From contig NZ_CP102251.1 of assembly GCF_025145285.1 (NCBI RefSeq), positions 3,410,001 to 3,474,000 of the forward strand: a stretch of DNA of 64,000 nt. The letters are read 5' to 3'. This document shows, piece after piece, positions 51,512 to 60,945 of this stretch. This DNA comes from Alistipes onderdonkii. GTDB lineage: Bacteria; Bacteroidota; Bacteroidia; Bacteroidales; Rikenellaceae. Each line of letters opens with the position of its first letter. Position 1 is the first letter of the stretch. The translations under genes and the position numbers were made by a program. The notes under the pieces are model-generated. The model saw only the letters and a program-made list of their open reading frames with translations. It was not told the origin of the DNA and made no database searches.

Positions 51512-52252
51512 CTAACTTTTTACGCTTCGTGTCGGCACGAATTTCTTTCGACTGATCCTCGTCCTCGGTTTTTTGGCTATGGGCTGGATTTCGGCAGACA
51601 CTTCGGCTTTAGGCTTCCGCCCCCGCCTTTTTGGAGGCACTACCTGCAGGCAGTCTATGGCTTTCAGCCGCTCGTATTCCTCGCGCAACTCGTCGATGAT
51701 CCGTCGGTTGTTGCTTGCAATACAATCGCGCAGGAGTTTTACATCTTCGCGGCTGAATCCGTAATGTTTAATCGTTTCGCGCGTCAGTTCGAAGGGCGCG
51801 TTTTCCAGAACCGCCCGACGGCACAGGTAAGCCAACAAATGCGGATATTCCGTTACGAAAATTTCTACCGTCAGCTCCTTGCGGCTCGTAGCGCAGAAAC
51901 GCTCCTCCCCGTTGAAAGGGTTCTCCATCAATTCCCATTCGGGAAACTTCGTGGCCCATTGCTCGCGAAAAAAATAGGCATTGAAATTAACCCGGAAAGA
52001 ATCGATGCGGCTGTCGAAGTTTTCGTAATTGTCGTTAAACTCCGCAACTGAAAATGTCTTTTCGTCGGGATGGCTTTCTTCATCGTCCAGCGTAATCCAA
52101 AATACCGATTTCGGAGCACCGCACAAGATTGCATAGACAAAATGCGCCTTCTTTTTCAGATCATCGAAAAATTGCCGGATGTCGCTTTTGCGGATGTCGC
52201 AATCCAAACAGTCTTGAAGCAGATTCCCCAGCGTATAGGATTTTTGTGGCAT
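51512..52252 (-). CDS. Hypothetical protein with basic AT-hook-like tail
   Basis: A 246-residue soluble protein I do not recognise. Residues 1-190 are mixed helix and strand with many aromatic residues (NFNAYFFREQWATKFPEWELM). The last 50 residues are strongly basic and contain KRRGRKPK, an AT-hook-like motif, and PRTRISRKKF, suggesting nucleic acid binding. It lies between the sus pair and the structured non-coding DNA of element B, on the same strand as the relaxase, so it may be element cargo. Confidence 0.55.
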   Translation of the reverse strand: MPQKSYTLGNLLQDCLDCDIRKSDIRQFFDDLKKKAHFVYAILCGAPKSVFWITLDDEESHPDEKTFSVAEFNDNYENFDSRIDSFRVNFNAYFFREQWATKFPEWELMENPFNGEERFCATSRKELTVEIFVTEYPHLLAYLCRRAVLENAPFELTRETIKHYGFSREDVKLLRDCIASNNRRIIDELREEYERLKAIDCLQVVPPKRRGRKPKAEVSAEIQPIAKKPRTRISRKKFVPTRSVKS

Positions 52253-52594
52253 GGTTCAGTAGTTATGGGTTTATAGAACAATTCTTAAACGTACGCAAAG
52301 GTTATAGGCACTTCGAGAATACAAAATAAAGGGACGACCGAATTGTAATTGCAATAAAATAACGATTGTCTGTTAACTAATCGTGGTTGGTCATCCCTTT
52401 TTCTATTAAAAAGACAATGCCAAATACGTTAGGCGATGGTTGTGTGACAGTGATGATGTAAGTCCGTATCGAGTTTCGGCATTGCATTTAACAAAAATCT
52501 TAAATTATTGTGAGAATACAAAATATATCGTAAAAAAACAGGTGCGGAAACAGTAAAGTCAGTAGTGGGAAAATATGAAGCTAAGATTCGAGTA

Positions 52595-52875
52595 TCCCGC
52601 ACCCGTTATCGTAAAATTGAAGTATCGAAAAAGAGGGGCGGTAACGGACTGGTACGCCTCACACCACGATAAACGAAAAAGAGCATCCTTCGGCTTATCG
52701 TTTCCGTCCGCCCCCTCGGCTTCCGAAACGCGAGCCTATGGAGGCAGGAGATTTCGGAAGCATTGTTACAGAAAAAGCAGGAACCGCAACGGACTTACTT
52801 GACATGATAGCTACATCACTTCCCTTGTCACTCTCTTTTTTAGCGGTTCCTGCATGATGAAAAACGGGTGCGGGA
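52595..52875. repeat. Inverted-repeat-bounded non-coding segment
   Basis: TCCCGCACCCGTT (52595-52607) is perfectly repeated inverted at 52863-52875, bounding 281 bp. Inside, GCAGGAACCGC (52778-52788) pairs with GCGGTTCCTGC (52843-52853). The boundary motif TCCCGCACCC recurs directly near 52926, and CCCCGCACC near 53034. No plausible gene lies inside. It is part of the 1.6-kb gene-free stretch 52253-53877. Options are an invertible segment, a decayed mobile element or a structured RNA. Confidence 0.55.
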
Positions 52876-53729
52876 CTGTCGATGAAAAAAATAGTGACGC
52901 AACTTCGACATGAAGAATTCCAATGTCCCGCACCCAGTTCGGAGAACGGCCCGCCGTTACCAGATTTAGGTGCCTTTAAAGCGGGATTATTATCGACGGC
53001 GAGCGTTCTCGTTACAGCGAATGACGGCGCCCCACCCCGCACCGACCGAGGGTCGGCGGAACGTGATTCTTTCCGATTGGGAGTATATGGCCGTAACATC
53101 GTATTATTAAGGGTTCGTTATTAAAATCCTCGTTCCGGCCTAAACACATAAAAAAGCACGGAACGCAGGTACAGCCCCAACGGTCGGCCTTGCGAGCCTT
53201 GGATTGGTAACTGCCCTTACGCCCGTGCCCGCCCACGGCACAAAGCCGCAGGCATGACAAGGGTTTCAGACAAATTTTACACCAATCCTAAAACCTATTA
53301 TATCGCTATAATAGTCGCAAGTTTACCGCTGGTATAAAGGTTGTCCTAACCTTATGAATATGTTACGGCTATGGCGCCGTTTTCATCCGCAAAGGTAACA
53401 TATCTTTTTCAATTTTAGTTATGCGACCCGACTGATGCCATAAAAGAATGACGAAACGTGAACCCGGCTCTGAAGAACCCCGCTGTCCTTTACAAGAAAG
53501 GTATGCGGCTTGCGTTACTTACGCTGCGTAGGTCGTAGGAAACCCGTCTGACCTCGTAACACAAGAGGCCCACGCCCGTCAGGTGTAGTTGCCTTAAATG
53601 TACTGCCCCGTCAAGGCGTGGTACGACCCGACAAGGACTCTCTTGTTGCCGCAGACTGTAAATTTCCTACGTTTACGCAAACAGCAACGCGATTCACGCC
53701 TTTACAGCGGATCGCTTGTCCCAAAGGTA

Positions 53730-53775
53730 GCACAAAAAATTCGAATCCGCAATATGTTGCGGGCACTTTTTGTGC
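53730..53775. repeat. Long interrupted hairpin in element B non-coding region
   Basis: GCACAAAAA (53730-53738) pairs with TTTTTGTGC (53767-53775), enclosing a second stem CCGCAA-tatg-TTGCGG (53747-53762). It lies between the structured segment and the relaxase terminator. The stretch 52876-53729 has no gene I can support; small frames there lack coding character. Confidence 0.5.
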
Positions 53776-53833
53776 CGTAGGGTTTATGCCGCCCGAATAG
53801 CCCATGTTCTGGCTTTAACGGAATACGCCGTCC

Positions 53834-53871
53834 TAAAACAACAACGGGACGGCCTTTTGGTTCCGTCCCGC
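53834..53871 (-). terminator. Terminator of element B relaxase gene
   Basis: On the minus strand CGGGACGG pairs with CCGTCCCG around an 11-base loop and is followed by TTGTTGTTTT. It lies directly after the relaxase stop. Confidence 0.8.
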
Positions 53872-53877
53872 TCGTGG

Positions 53878-55317
53878 TTACATCTTCATCCCGCGCCTTT
53901 GCTCCGTTTGTTCGATGTCAATTCCTATCCGCTCGTAAAACTCCTTTCGTTGCTGTCTGAACCACTCGTCGCAGTCCTTTCCGTTTATGGTGAACTGGAA
54001 CCCGCTCGGCCCGTCCTTGTCGGGTTTGAATTGGAGAATGACATCGTTCGCCCGAAACGTATGATTATACCTTATCGAATGCAGCTCGCCCGTATATCTG
54101 TAAGGTTGCATCGTAAACAACGCTTTGGTCCGCTCCTTGTCCAACCCGACATCCTTGCAGTAATTTTCCCATTTCAACAGCCCCTTTACATAGGGACACA
54201 ACTCATCGACACGCATCAAGGCTTTTATGACTTGTTGTGCTTCCTGTTTAAGGTTGGCCACCTCTTTATCGTGTCCGGCCTGCATGGTCTTGATCTCTTG
54301 TTGCAGTTGCCCGATGCACTTATCCTTGTCGGCAATTACCCCTTGCAAATCTGCAATCTGTTTTTCATACCTCGCGGGCTTGGGGTCGTGGAACAACGCT
54401 CCGATCCTTTCTACGGCTTTCGTCGTGGCATCCACGGCCACGCCTTTGAGTTTGTCGGTCTTGATCTCCCGCCGCGTCTGTGCCAACTCCGTTTCGGCTT
54501 TCTCCAATTCTTCTTTCTTCTTCCTCCGCTGTTCGTCGATAATGTTGCAGTCTGTCTGCGCGGCTCGTTGCTGTGCTTGGAGTGCGGCAATATCTACCGT
54601 GAGCGTCTTTTGCTGTTCTTTCAGATTCTCGATCTGTTCGGCCATTTCATTTTTCCGGACGAACACCTCGCGGTAATACTGCTGCGTGGAAATATGTTTT
54701 GCTTCCGATCCCTCGACGCCGCGTTGCAGTCCGTATTTGGCCATCGCTTCGGCATAGGTGGTCTGGTAGGCTTTGAGTTTGTCCCGTGCCATCACATCGT
54801 CGGCACATAGACGCGGGCGGTCTTTCTTAGTGCGATAGGTTCTCTTTCCGCTTTGGGCGTTCTTCTCCCGCTCCAGCTTGGCCTTTCTGCGTTCGCCCCG
54901 TGTGATCGGCACGACGGTCGCGTGTATATGTGGTGTTTTCTCGTCCAGATGCAGGACTGCCGACACAACGTTTTCCTTTCCGAAGGTCTTTTGCAGCCAG
55001 CCGCAGGAATCCTTGGCCCAAGCATCCAACTGTCCGGCCTGCCGGATACGCTTCATATCTTCGGGGCTTCCGGAGAGCATGACACGCAACGCCCTTACTT
55101 GGTTCTTTCCGATCTTGCGTTCCAGTCCTGCATTGTCCAGCCGGTGCTGGATCGCTTCGGTACGGTTGGTAACTCCTTTGGGGAACTCTACTAATTCTTC
55201 GTTCAGGTAGGTAAGTGTCGTTATGACGTTGGCGGGTGTTATTCTCCGCTCGACGTGTCCCGACATGGCGACGTCCGTTCCGGCTGCCTTCTCGATATGC
55301 AATACGACATAGCCCAT
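53878..55317 (-). CDS. MobV-family relaxase (element B)
   Basis: A 479-residue Pre/MobV relaxase. It begins MGYVVLHIEKAAG, has the HUH-type motif HLDEKTPHIHA near residue 123 followed by VVPITRGERRK, a coiled coil from about 225 to 345, and a distinct C-terminal domain (FTMQPYRYTGELHS near 415). It is related to the relaxases of elements A and C but clearly diverged. An oriT-like site lies 112 bases upstream. No replication genes accompany it. Confidence 0.92.
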   Translation of the reverse strand: MGYVVLHIEKAAGTDVAMSGHVERRITPANVITTLTYLNEELVEFPKGVTNRTEAIQHRLDNAGLERKIGKNQVRALRVMLSGSPEDMKRIRQAGQLDAWAKDSCGWLQKTFGKENVVSAVLHLDEKTPHIHATVVPITRGERRKAKLEREKNAQSGKRTYRTKKDRPRLCADDVMARDKLKAYQTTYAEAMAKYGLQRGVEGSEAKHISTQQYYREVFVRKNEMAEQIENLKEQQKTLTVDIAALQAQQRAAQTDCNIIDEQRRKKKEELEKAETELAQTRREIKTDKLKGVAVDATTKAVERIGALFHDPKPARYEKQIADLQGVIADKDKCIGQLQQEIKTMQAGHDKEVANLKQEAQQVIKALMRVDELCPYVKGLLKWENYCKDVGLDKERTKALFTMQPYRYTGELHSIRYNHTFRANDVILQFKPDKDGPSGFQFTINGKDCDEWFRQQRKEFYERIGIDIEQTEQRRGMKM

Positions 55318-55428
55318 AGCGGTATAGTTTCAGGTGGTTTGGATAATCTGTTCTCGGCGGCATCGGAGCGAAGCGGATAAGGATTCGGAGTTGTCCCGGC
55401 CGTCCGGCTTGCGGAGTTGCCGCCGCAA

Positions 55429-55520
55429 GGGGTGTCCAGAGGGGCGCCGCCCCTTTGGCCTATTGGGGCATTTTCAGCGTTGCGGAGCAATGCGGAAAGA
55501 AAATGCCCTAATAGGCTATG
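55429..55520 (-). other. oriT-like two-hairpin site (element B)
   Basis: Read on the minus strand: CATAGCCTATTAGGGCATTTT, a variable loop with CGCAACGCT, then GAAAATGCCCCAATAGG, then CCAAAGGGG and CCCCTCTGG followed by ACACCCC. It is very similar to the site before the element A relaxase and lies upstream of the element B relaxase on its coding strand. Confidence 0.7.
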
Positions 55521-55696
55521 CCTTTTGTAAAAAGGCGCGGGCGCGAAGCGGCCGATGGGTGGGCGACGGTGCCGCCGTCATGTCCGTCAGCAGGGGAAGC
55601 CGATGAAAGCGAACCGACGGCCCGGAAGCCCGTGCCCCTGTGCGCCCGGAGGGATCCTCCGTAAATCCCGAAGGGCGCACAAGGGCGGAAGGGCTG

Positions 55697-56920
55697 TTAC
55701 TCCGCCAGACGGTATTTGTCGCCGAGGCGTTCGGTGAGCGCCGACATGTCGCGGCTTATCTTTTCATTGGTGATCTTCGCGTAGATTTGGGTGGTCTTGA
55801 TGTTCGTATGCCCCAACAGGCGGCTGACGGTTTCGATAGGCATACCCTGCGAGAGCGTGATGGTTGTGGCGAAGGTATGCCGCGCGAGGTGGAAGGTCAG
55901 TTTGTTTTTAATGCCGCATTGCTTGCCGATCTCGCGCAGGATGTCGTTGCAATGGCAGTTGCACGGCATATAAAAGACATGGTTGTCGAGCCGCTGATCC
56001 GCGTATTTCTCGATGATGCGTTTGGGAATATCCAGCAGGCGGATACGGCTTTCGGTATTGGTTTTCTTACGTCGCGTGATGATCCACAGGTTACCGTCGA
56101 ACATAGTTTGAAGGTTGTCCGTGGTCAGCCCTTTCACGTCGGCATAAGCCAGCCCCGTGAAGATGGAGAAGACGAACAGATCGCGGATGCGGGCATGCGC
56201 CTTGTTGGCCGTTTTATAGTTCATCACGGCCTTGATCTCCTCTTGCGAGAGATAACCCCTGTCCACGCTTTCGGGAGAGTTGATATAGCCCGAAAACGGG
56301 TTGAACGGCAGGCGCCCGTCGTTGCGGGCAATGGCGACGATATGTTTCAAGACGATCATGTAGCCCCACACGGTATTTGTGCGGCATTTCTTCTCCGTGC
56401 GCAGGAAATACTCGAAATCGTTGATAAAGGTAAGGTTCAGTTCTTTCAGCGGGATGTCCTCCCGGTGGTAGGTATGGGCGAGGAACTCCCGCACGCGCTT
56501 ACACACGCAGCAGTACTTTTTCCACGTGGCGATCTCACGACTGAAACCTACCTTTTTCCGGTATTCGACATTGTGCTGTTCGAAGAGTTTCAACAGCGTT
56601 TCCTGCTTTACTCCGATACCGAGGTAGGCATCCCGCAGTTTGGCGGCCGTGACATAGCCGTCCGACTGCATCAACTCCTGATAGCGGCGGTTCACCTCGA
56701 CGCGGATTTTATCGACGGCAAGATTGATTTGCATGGCCTCGACGCTCTTGCCCGTCGCCCGGCCGTTCTTGACATCCCATAAACGCGGAGGAACGTCCAT
56801 TTTGCAACTGAATTGTTTGACCTCGCCATCTACTGTAAGACGGCACATCAAAGGCAGATCGCCGTTGGGGCGGGCGCTGCCTTTCTTCACGTAAAATAAG
56901 ACCCGAAACGTGCTTCGCAT
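55697..56920 (-). CDS. Tyrosine recombinase (element B)
   Basis: A 407-residue integrase. It begins MRSTFRVLFYVKKGSARPNG, the N-terminal pattern shared with the element C enzyme. The catalytic domain has HLARHTFATTITL and GHTNIKTTQIYAKI, giving His, Arg, His and Tyr; motif I is FTGLAYADV, so Ala replaces the first Arg. It is transcribed in the same direction as the relaxase, with 376 bases between them that contain the oriT-like site. It marks the right end of element B. Confidence 0.92.
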   Translation of the reverse strand: MRSTFRVLFYVKKGSARPNGDLPLMCRLTVDGEVKQFSCKMDVPPRLWDVKNGRATGKSVEAMQINLAVDKIRVEVNRRYQELMQSDGYVTAAKLRDAYLGIGVKQETLLKLFEQHNVEYRKKVGFSREIATWKKYCCVCKRVREFLAHTYHREDIPLKELNLTFINDFEYFLRTEKKCRTNTVWGYMIVLKHIVAIARNDGRLPFNPFSGYINSPESVDRGYLSQEEIKAVMNYKTANKAHARIRDLFVFSIFTGLAYADVKGLTTDNLQTMFDGNLWIITRRKKTNTESRIRLLDIPKRIIEKYADQRLDNHVFYMPCNCHCNDILREIGKQCGIKNKLTFHLARHTFATTITLSQGMPIETVSRLLGHTNIKTTQIYAKITNEKISRDMSALTERLGDKYRLAE

Positions 56921-57554
56921 AATAAACCCGATTTTTGGTTACAAAATTAATGTCTGTCGGGCCGTTTGTCAAGATGAAGAATAACGCAAGTAGCAGTAAA
57001 AGAATGCGTTACAAACAAAATTCAAAGCAAGTACCGCGTAATGATCTGGTAACGATTCTTATTCAGCAATAGGCCGTAAAACCGCTTCGAACGAATTTCT
57101 GTATAACGCAAATCAATGCGCTATTGATTATAAACCAGCACCTTAAGCCATTCGTTGCGTTGTCCTGCTAATCTCTTGAAAGTTTATTTTAAGGAATTGG
57201 CTTATAACTTATTGAAATCCGAAATCCAGACGGATCAAGTGGAAGATTCAATTAAAGATCATATTGAAACGGCATTAAGCAAAATTACTGAAAATCTCTG
57301 GAATAACCTCGAAAAACGGGAGAAATGACGCTAAACGACTTAATATCAGAGTTGTTACGATGTCAAATGATGACAAGCCGAAAAATCGGAAAACGCAAAG
57401 AAAAGCGGATTTAAGAAGAAGAATGGTTTGCAAATCATTACCCGTAAAAGAGTAAGATTTAACATATGAGAGATGCTATTGCACCGTTTGTCACCGATTT
57501 GCGTATCAAGGTCTAACTCGTTGATATTTAACTTTGCAAACAAAAAAAACGAGT
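56921..57554. other. Spacer between element B and element C integrases
   Basis: A 634-bp AT-rich stretch between two divergent integrases; attachment sites of both elements should lie here. It contains only fragments: a 32-codon frame (56974-57072), a longer open frame without a good start (57134-57328, KVYFKELAYNLLKSEIQTD) whose TGA overlaps an ATG, and a 29-codon frame after it. These may be remnants of a chromosomal gene disrupted by insertion. No tRNA gene is seen. Confidence 0.4.
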
Positions 57555-58775
57555 ATGGCAAGAAGTACATTCAAAGTGCTGTTCTACGTGAACGGCAGCA
57601 AGGAGAAAGACGGTATTGTCCCCATCATGGGACGAGTGACAATCAACGGTACTGTGGCGCAGTTCAGTTGCAAGCAGACCATCCCGAAAACCCTTTGGGA
57701 TGCGAAAGGCAACCGAGCCAAAGGCAAGAGTGCCGAAGCACGGAACGTCAATCTGGCATTGGACAACATCAAGGCGCAAATCATCAAGCACTATCAGCGC
57801 ATATCCGACCGAGAGGCATACGTAACGGCTGAAATGGTGCGCAATGCCTACCAAGGGGTCGGAAGCGAGTATGAGACACTGATAAAGGCTTTTGACAAGG
57901 ATTGCGCCAACTTCCTGAAACGTGTCGGCAAAGACCGCAGCATCGGCACATATAAGGTCATGGTAAGGGCAAGGAACTATGTCGCAGCCTTTATCAAGTC
58001 ATTCTACAGACGGACGGACATGTCCATGCTGGAACTTACGCCCGACTTCATCAAGGAGTTTGCGGCTTATCTTACGGCTGAACGGGGACTGAAAAACGCC
58101 ACCATCTGGCTGAACTGCATGTGGCTGAAAGGCGTGGTCATGCGTGCGCACTATAACGGACTGATACCGAGAAATCCGTTTGCGCAGTTCCATATCAGCC
58201 CGAATGTTAAGGAACGGGAATATCTGACAGAGGACGAAATCAAAAGAATCATGGCGCACGAGTTTGACAACCCCACCCTCGCATTGGTGCGAGACCTGTT
58301 CATTTTCGCCTGCTTCACCGCCTTGTCTTTCGTGGATATGAAAGAACTCACAACGGACGAAATAGTGGAGGTGAACGGTGAGAAATGGATATTGTCGAAA
58401 CGGCACAAGACAAATGTCCCGTTCCAAGTGAAGCTGCTGGATATTCCCTTGCAGATAATCGAACGGTACAAGTATCTGTCGGAAGACAGGCTGGTTTTCG
58501 GGAAAATCAACTATTGGACGATGTGCAAACAACTGAAAAAGGTAATGGCGGAATGCGGAATAGAGAAGCAAATCTCCTACCACTGCGGACGTCATACATT
58601 TGGAACACTGGCTCTTAGCAAGGGGATGCCCATTGAAAGCGTGAGCCGTGTTCTGGGACACACGAACATTGTCACGACTCAAATCTATGCGAAGATAACC
58701 ACACAGAAACTTGACAATGACCTGTCGATGTTCGGCAACAAACTGAACGCATCGTTCGGAAGTGTAACCCCATAA
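57555..58775 (+). CDS. Tyrosine recombinase (element C)
   Basis: A 406-residue integrase starting MARSTFKVLFYVNGSKEKDG (an upstream in-frame start adds 7 residues). It has a core-binding domain at about 110-210 and catalytic motifs HCGRHTFGTLALS and GHTNIVTTQIYAKI. Motif I reads FTALSFVDM, with Ser in place of Arg. It resembles the element B integrase along its length. The RhuM-like gene follows 12 bases downstream in the same direction. Confidence 0.92.
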   Translation: MARSTFKVLFYVNGSKEKDGIVPIMGRVTINGTVAQFSCKQTIPKTLWDAKGNRAKGKSAEARNVNLALDNIKAQIIKHYQRISDREAYVTAEMVRNAYQGVGSEYETLIKAFDKDCANFLKRVGKDRSIGTYKVMVRARNYVAAFIKSFYRRTDMSMLELTPDFIKEFAAYLTAERGLKNATIWLNCMWLKGVVMRAHYNGLIPRNPFAQFHISPNVKEREYLTEDEIKRIMAHEFDNPTLALVRDLFIFACFTALSFVDMKELTTDEIVEVNGEKWILSKRHKTNVPFQVKLLDIPLQIIERYKYLSEDRLVFGKINYWTMCKQLKKVMAECGIEKQISYHCGRHTFGTLALSKGMPIESVSRVLGHTNIVTTQIYAKITTQKLDNDLSMFGNKLNASFGSVTP

Positions 58776-58787
58776 CCAAGCATAGCC

Positions 58788-59171
58788 ATGAAGCGAAGCA
58801 TCATCACAACGGACGGCAATGGTAACATCACCTTGCCGACCGATATAGGCGCAACCGCCATGAGCGAATGGGAACTTTGCGACCTGTTCGGAGTAACCGC
58901 CCCGACATTCCGTGCAGGACTGAAGGCTCTTTGCAAGAGCGGAGTTTTAAGGGAATATGGGATAAGGCGAAGCATACGGGTATCCGATAATTGCAGTATG
59001 GAGGTTTACAACCTTGAAGCGATAGTCGCCCTCGCTTTCCATATCGGCACATTCAGAGCGGAACAGGTACGTAATGCCGTTCTTGAAAGACTGTACCTGC
59101 GAAAAGAGAAAACAAGCATCTTCTTCTCGCTGAATACCAACGGTATATCCAAATCCGAATACTTCTCGTAG
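58788..59171 (+). CDS. RhuM-like protein downstream of element C integrase
   Basis: A 127-residue protein homologous to the ICE protein at 24742-25107: both have an ELCDLFGV/QIADLFGV helix, a LKxxxKSGxL segment and a VYNLEAIVALAF/LYSLEMIAALAF strand-helix. It lies 12 bases after the integrase stop, so co-expression is likely. The fold resembles the N-terminal module of RhuM-family proteins. Role in recombination control is inferred from repeated integrase linkage. Confidence 0.6.
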   Translation: MKRSIITTDGNGNITLPTDIGATAMSEWELCDLFGVTAPTFRAGLKALCKSGVLREYGIRRSIRVSDNCSMEVYNLEAIVALAFHIGTFRAEQVRNAVLERLYLRKEKTSIFFSLNTNGISKSEYFS

Positions 59172-59252
59172 CTGCATGCCTGACATTATTCACTCGGTAA
59201 GTCAGTAATTCATTAAGTCAGTACGACAGAACGACAGACGCTCTGACTTTTT

Positions 59253-59295
59253 CTCCCGAAAAGCGTAATCCGACATTCGCTTTTCGGGAGTTTTT
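59253..59295. terminator. Terminator after integrase/RhuM-like pair
   Basis: CTCCCGAAAAGCG, a 12-base loop, then CGCTTTTCGGGAG and TTTTT: a perfect 13-bp stem. The rest of 59172-59448 is spacer, with a weak TATATTTT at 59404 before the next gene. Confidence 0.92.
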
Positions 59296-59448
59296 CCGTT
59301 TGCACAACCCGTTTCCTGCCTCAAACCATTGAAAGTTTTTGTTTCGGGGGCTATTTGTCACCATTCTGCTGTGTTTTGCATAACAACCTATCCGATAATT
59401 GATTATATTTTTACAGCTGGTAATTTTCAAACTTAAAACCATTTGATT

Positions 59449-60690
59449 ATGTCAGCTATCGAACAACAGGACAGCCACAGACCGCCATCGGATGGCGGCA
59501 TGGCAAAGGAAGAATTTATCCGTGTCGGGACAATGCTCTACAAGATTGTGGAGCAACCGAGACTGAACGGAGGGTATGTGAAGAAACGCATCGCATGGAA
59601 CAACGAGACCCTGCGACAGGATTACGGCAAGGATTACATCGGCAGCGTTCCCAAGTATGACGGCTTCTGCACAGTACCCGAACACATCGGCTACCGTTCC
59701 GTGGTCGGCAAATTCCTTAACCTCTACGAACCGATAGACCATGTACCCCGACAAGGGGATTTCCCCTCTATCCGTTCATTGCTGCATCACATCTTCGGGG
59801 AACAATACGAGTTGGGGATGGACTATCTGCAACTGCTCTACCTGCAACCGATTCAGAAGTTGCCTATCCTGCTGTTGGTGTCGGAAGAACGCAACACGGG
59901 CAAAAGCACCTTCCTGAACTTTCTGAAAGCCCTTTTTCAGAACAATGTGACTTTCAACACCAACGAGGATTTCCGCAGCCAGTTCAATTCCGATTGGGCG
60001 GGTAAGCTCCTTATCGTGGTGGATGAGGTGTTGCTCAACCGCAGGGAGGACAGCGAACGGTTGAAAAACCTCAGCACTACCTTATCCTACAAGGTGGAAG
60101 CCAAAGGCAAAGACCGTGACGAGATTGCATTCTTCGCCAAATTCGTGCTGTGCTCCAACAACGAGTATCTGCCCGTAATCATAGATGCAGGGGAAACACG
60201 CTATTGGGTGCGCAAGATAGACCGCTTGCAGTCCGATGACACCGACTTCCTGCAAAAACTGAAAGCGGAGATACCCGCCTTTCTCCATTTCCTGCAATAC
60301 AGACAGCTATCCACCGATAAGGAAAGCCGGATGTGGTTCAACCCCACATTGCTGCATACAGAAGCCTTGCAGAAGATTATCCGCAGCAACCGCAACCGAT
60401 TGGAGATAGAGATGCACGAACTTGTCCTTGACATCATGGACAGTGTCGGCACGGATACATTCTCTTTCTGTTACAGCGACATTCTTCTTTTGCTGGTACA
60501 CTCACAGGTAAAGGTGGAGAAACACCAAGTCCGAAAAGTGTTGCAGGAATGTTGGAAACTGACCCCTGCGCCAAACGGACTGACTTATACCACCTACCAG
60601 TTCAACTGCAATCGGGAGTGTCGGTATGAGCCGATAAGGAGAGTGGGACGCTTCTACACCGTCACAAGGGAGCAACTTGAATCCCTGTAA
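59449..60690 (+). CDS. Primase-helicase family ATPase (element C)
   Basis: A 413-residue superfamily 3-type helicase. After a 110-residue N-terminal region it has Walker A (ERNTGKSTF, Gly151-Lys152-Ser153), Walker B (LLIVVDEVLLNRRED, about 186-200) and a sensor-like FVLCSNNEYLPV near 232. It corresponds functionally to the RepA-like ATPase of element A but is a different family. It probably replicates the excised or transferred element together with the downstream primase. Confidence 0.83.
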   Translation: MSAIEQQDSHRPPSDGGMAKEEFIRVGTMLYKIVEQPRLNGGYVKKRIAWNNETLRQDYGKDYIGSVPKYDGFCTVPEHIGYRSVVGKFLNLYEPIDHVPRQGDFPSIRSLLHHIFGEQYELGMDYLQLLYLQPIQKLPILLLVSEERNTGKSTFLNFLKALFQNNVTFNTNEDFRSQFNSDWAGKLLIVVDEVLLNRREDSERLKNLSTTLSYKVEAKGKDRDEIAFFAKFVLCSNNEYLPVIIDAGETRYWVRKIDRLQSDDTDFLQKLKAEIPAFLHFLQYRQLSTDKESRMWFNPTLLHTEALQKIIRSNRNRLEIEMHELVLDIMDSVGTDTFSFCYSDILLLLVHSQVKVEKHQVRKVLQECWKLTPAPNGLTYTTYQFNCNRECRYEPIRRVGRFYTVTREQLESL

Positions 60691-60704
60691 TATTATCATT
60701 TTTC

Positions 60705-60910
60705 TGTTGAATTGTTGAATATGGGTATAAATACACTGACAATAAACGATATACATTCTCAACAAAATCTCAACAAGCCAAAAGAGAAGTTGAGAGACCA
60801 CAGACACCCGTTTGTTGATTTTTCTTTTGGCGAGTGGTTTGTTGAGAAGATGTTGAGAGGTTACGAGGCTGTATATAAATATATTACATTGACAATTCAT
60901 CAAATCAACA
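60705..60910. repeat. TGTTGA/TCAACA repeat cluster before primase gene (element C)
   Basis: Five TGTTGA (60705, 60713, 60813, 60840, 60851) and three inverted TCAACA (60759, 60770, 60905) within about 205 bp between the helicase and primase genes. The position parallels the TAAACC repeats of element A. Candidate origin iterons or operator; part of the region may also be coding. Confidence 0.5.
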
Positions 60911-60945
60911 AATTTTCATCAACTTCAAAACCATATGTAATATGA
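60721..60945 (+). CDS. Possible small protein coupled to primase
   Basis: A 74-codon frame from ATG 60721 whose TGA overlaps the primase ATG (ATGA). The product starts MGINTLTINDIHSQQNLNK and has no known motif. Coupling supports translation, but the frame is full of the TGTTGA/TCAACA repeats, so it could be a by-product of a repeat region. Confidence 0.35.
   Translation: MGINTLTINDIHSQQNLNKPKEKLRDHRHPFVDFSFGEWFVEKMLRGYEAVYKYITLTIHQINKFSSTSKPYVI

Noticed and set aside
52595..53100. Possible integron attC-like array
   Set aside because: Hairpins and repeats are present, but no attC consensus ends, no cassette ORFs and no integron-type integrase were seen.
53598..53800. Two overlapping 60-codon frames
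   Set aside because: Both run over the hairpin at 53730-53775 in different frames; neither looks protein-like, so the signal is better explained as structured non-coding DNA.
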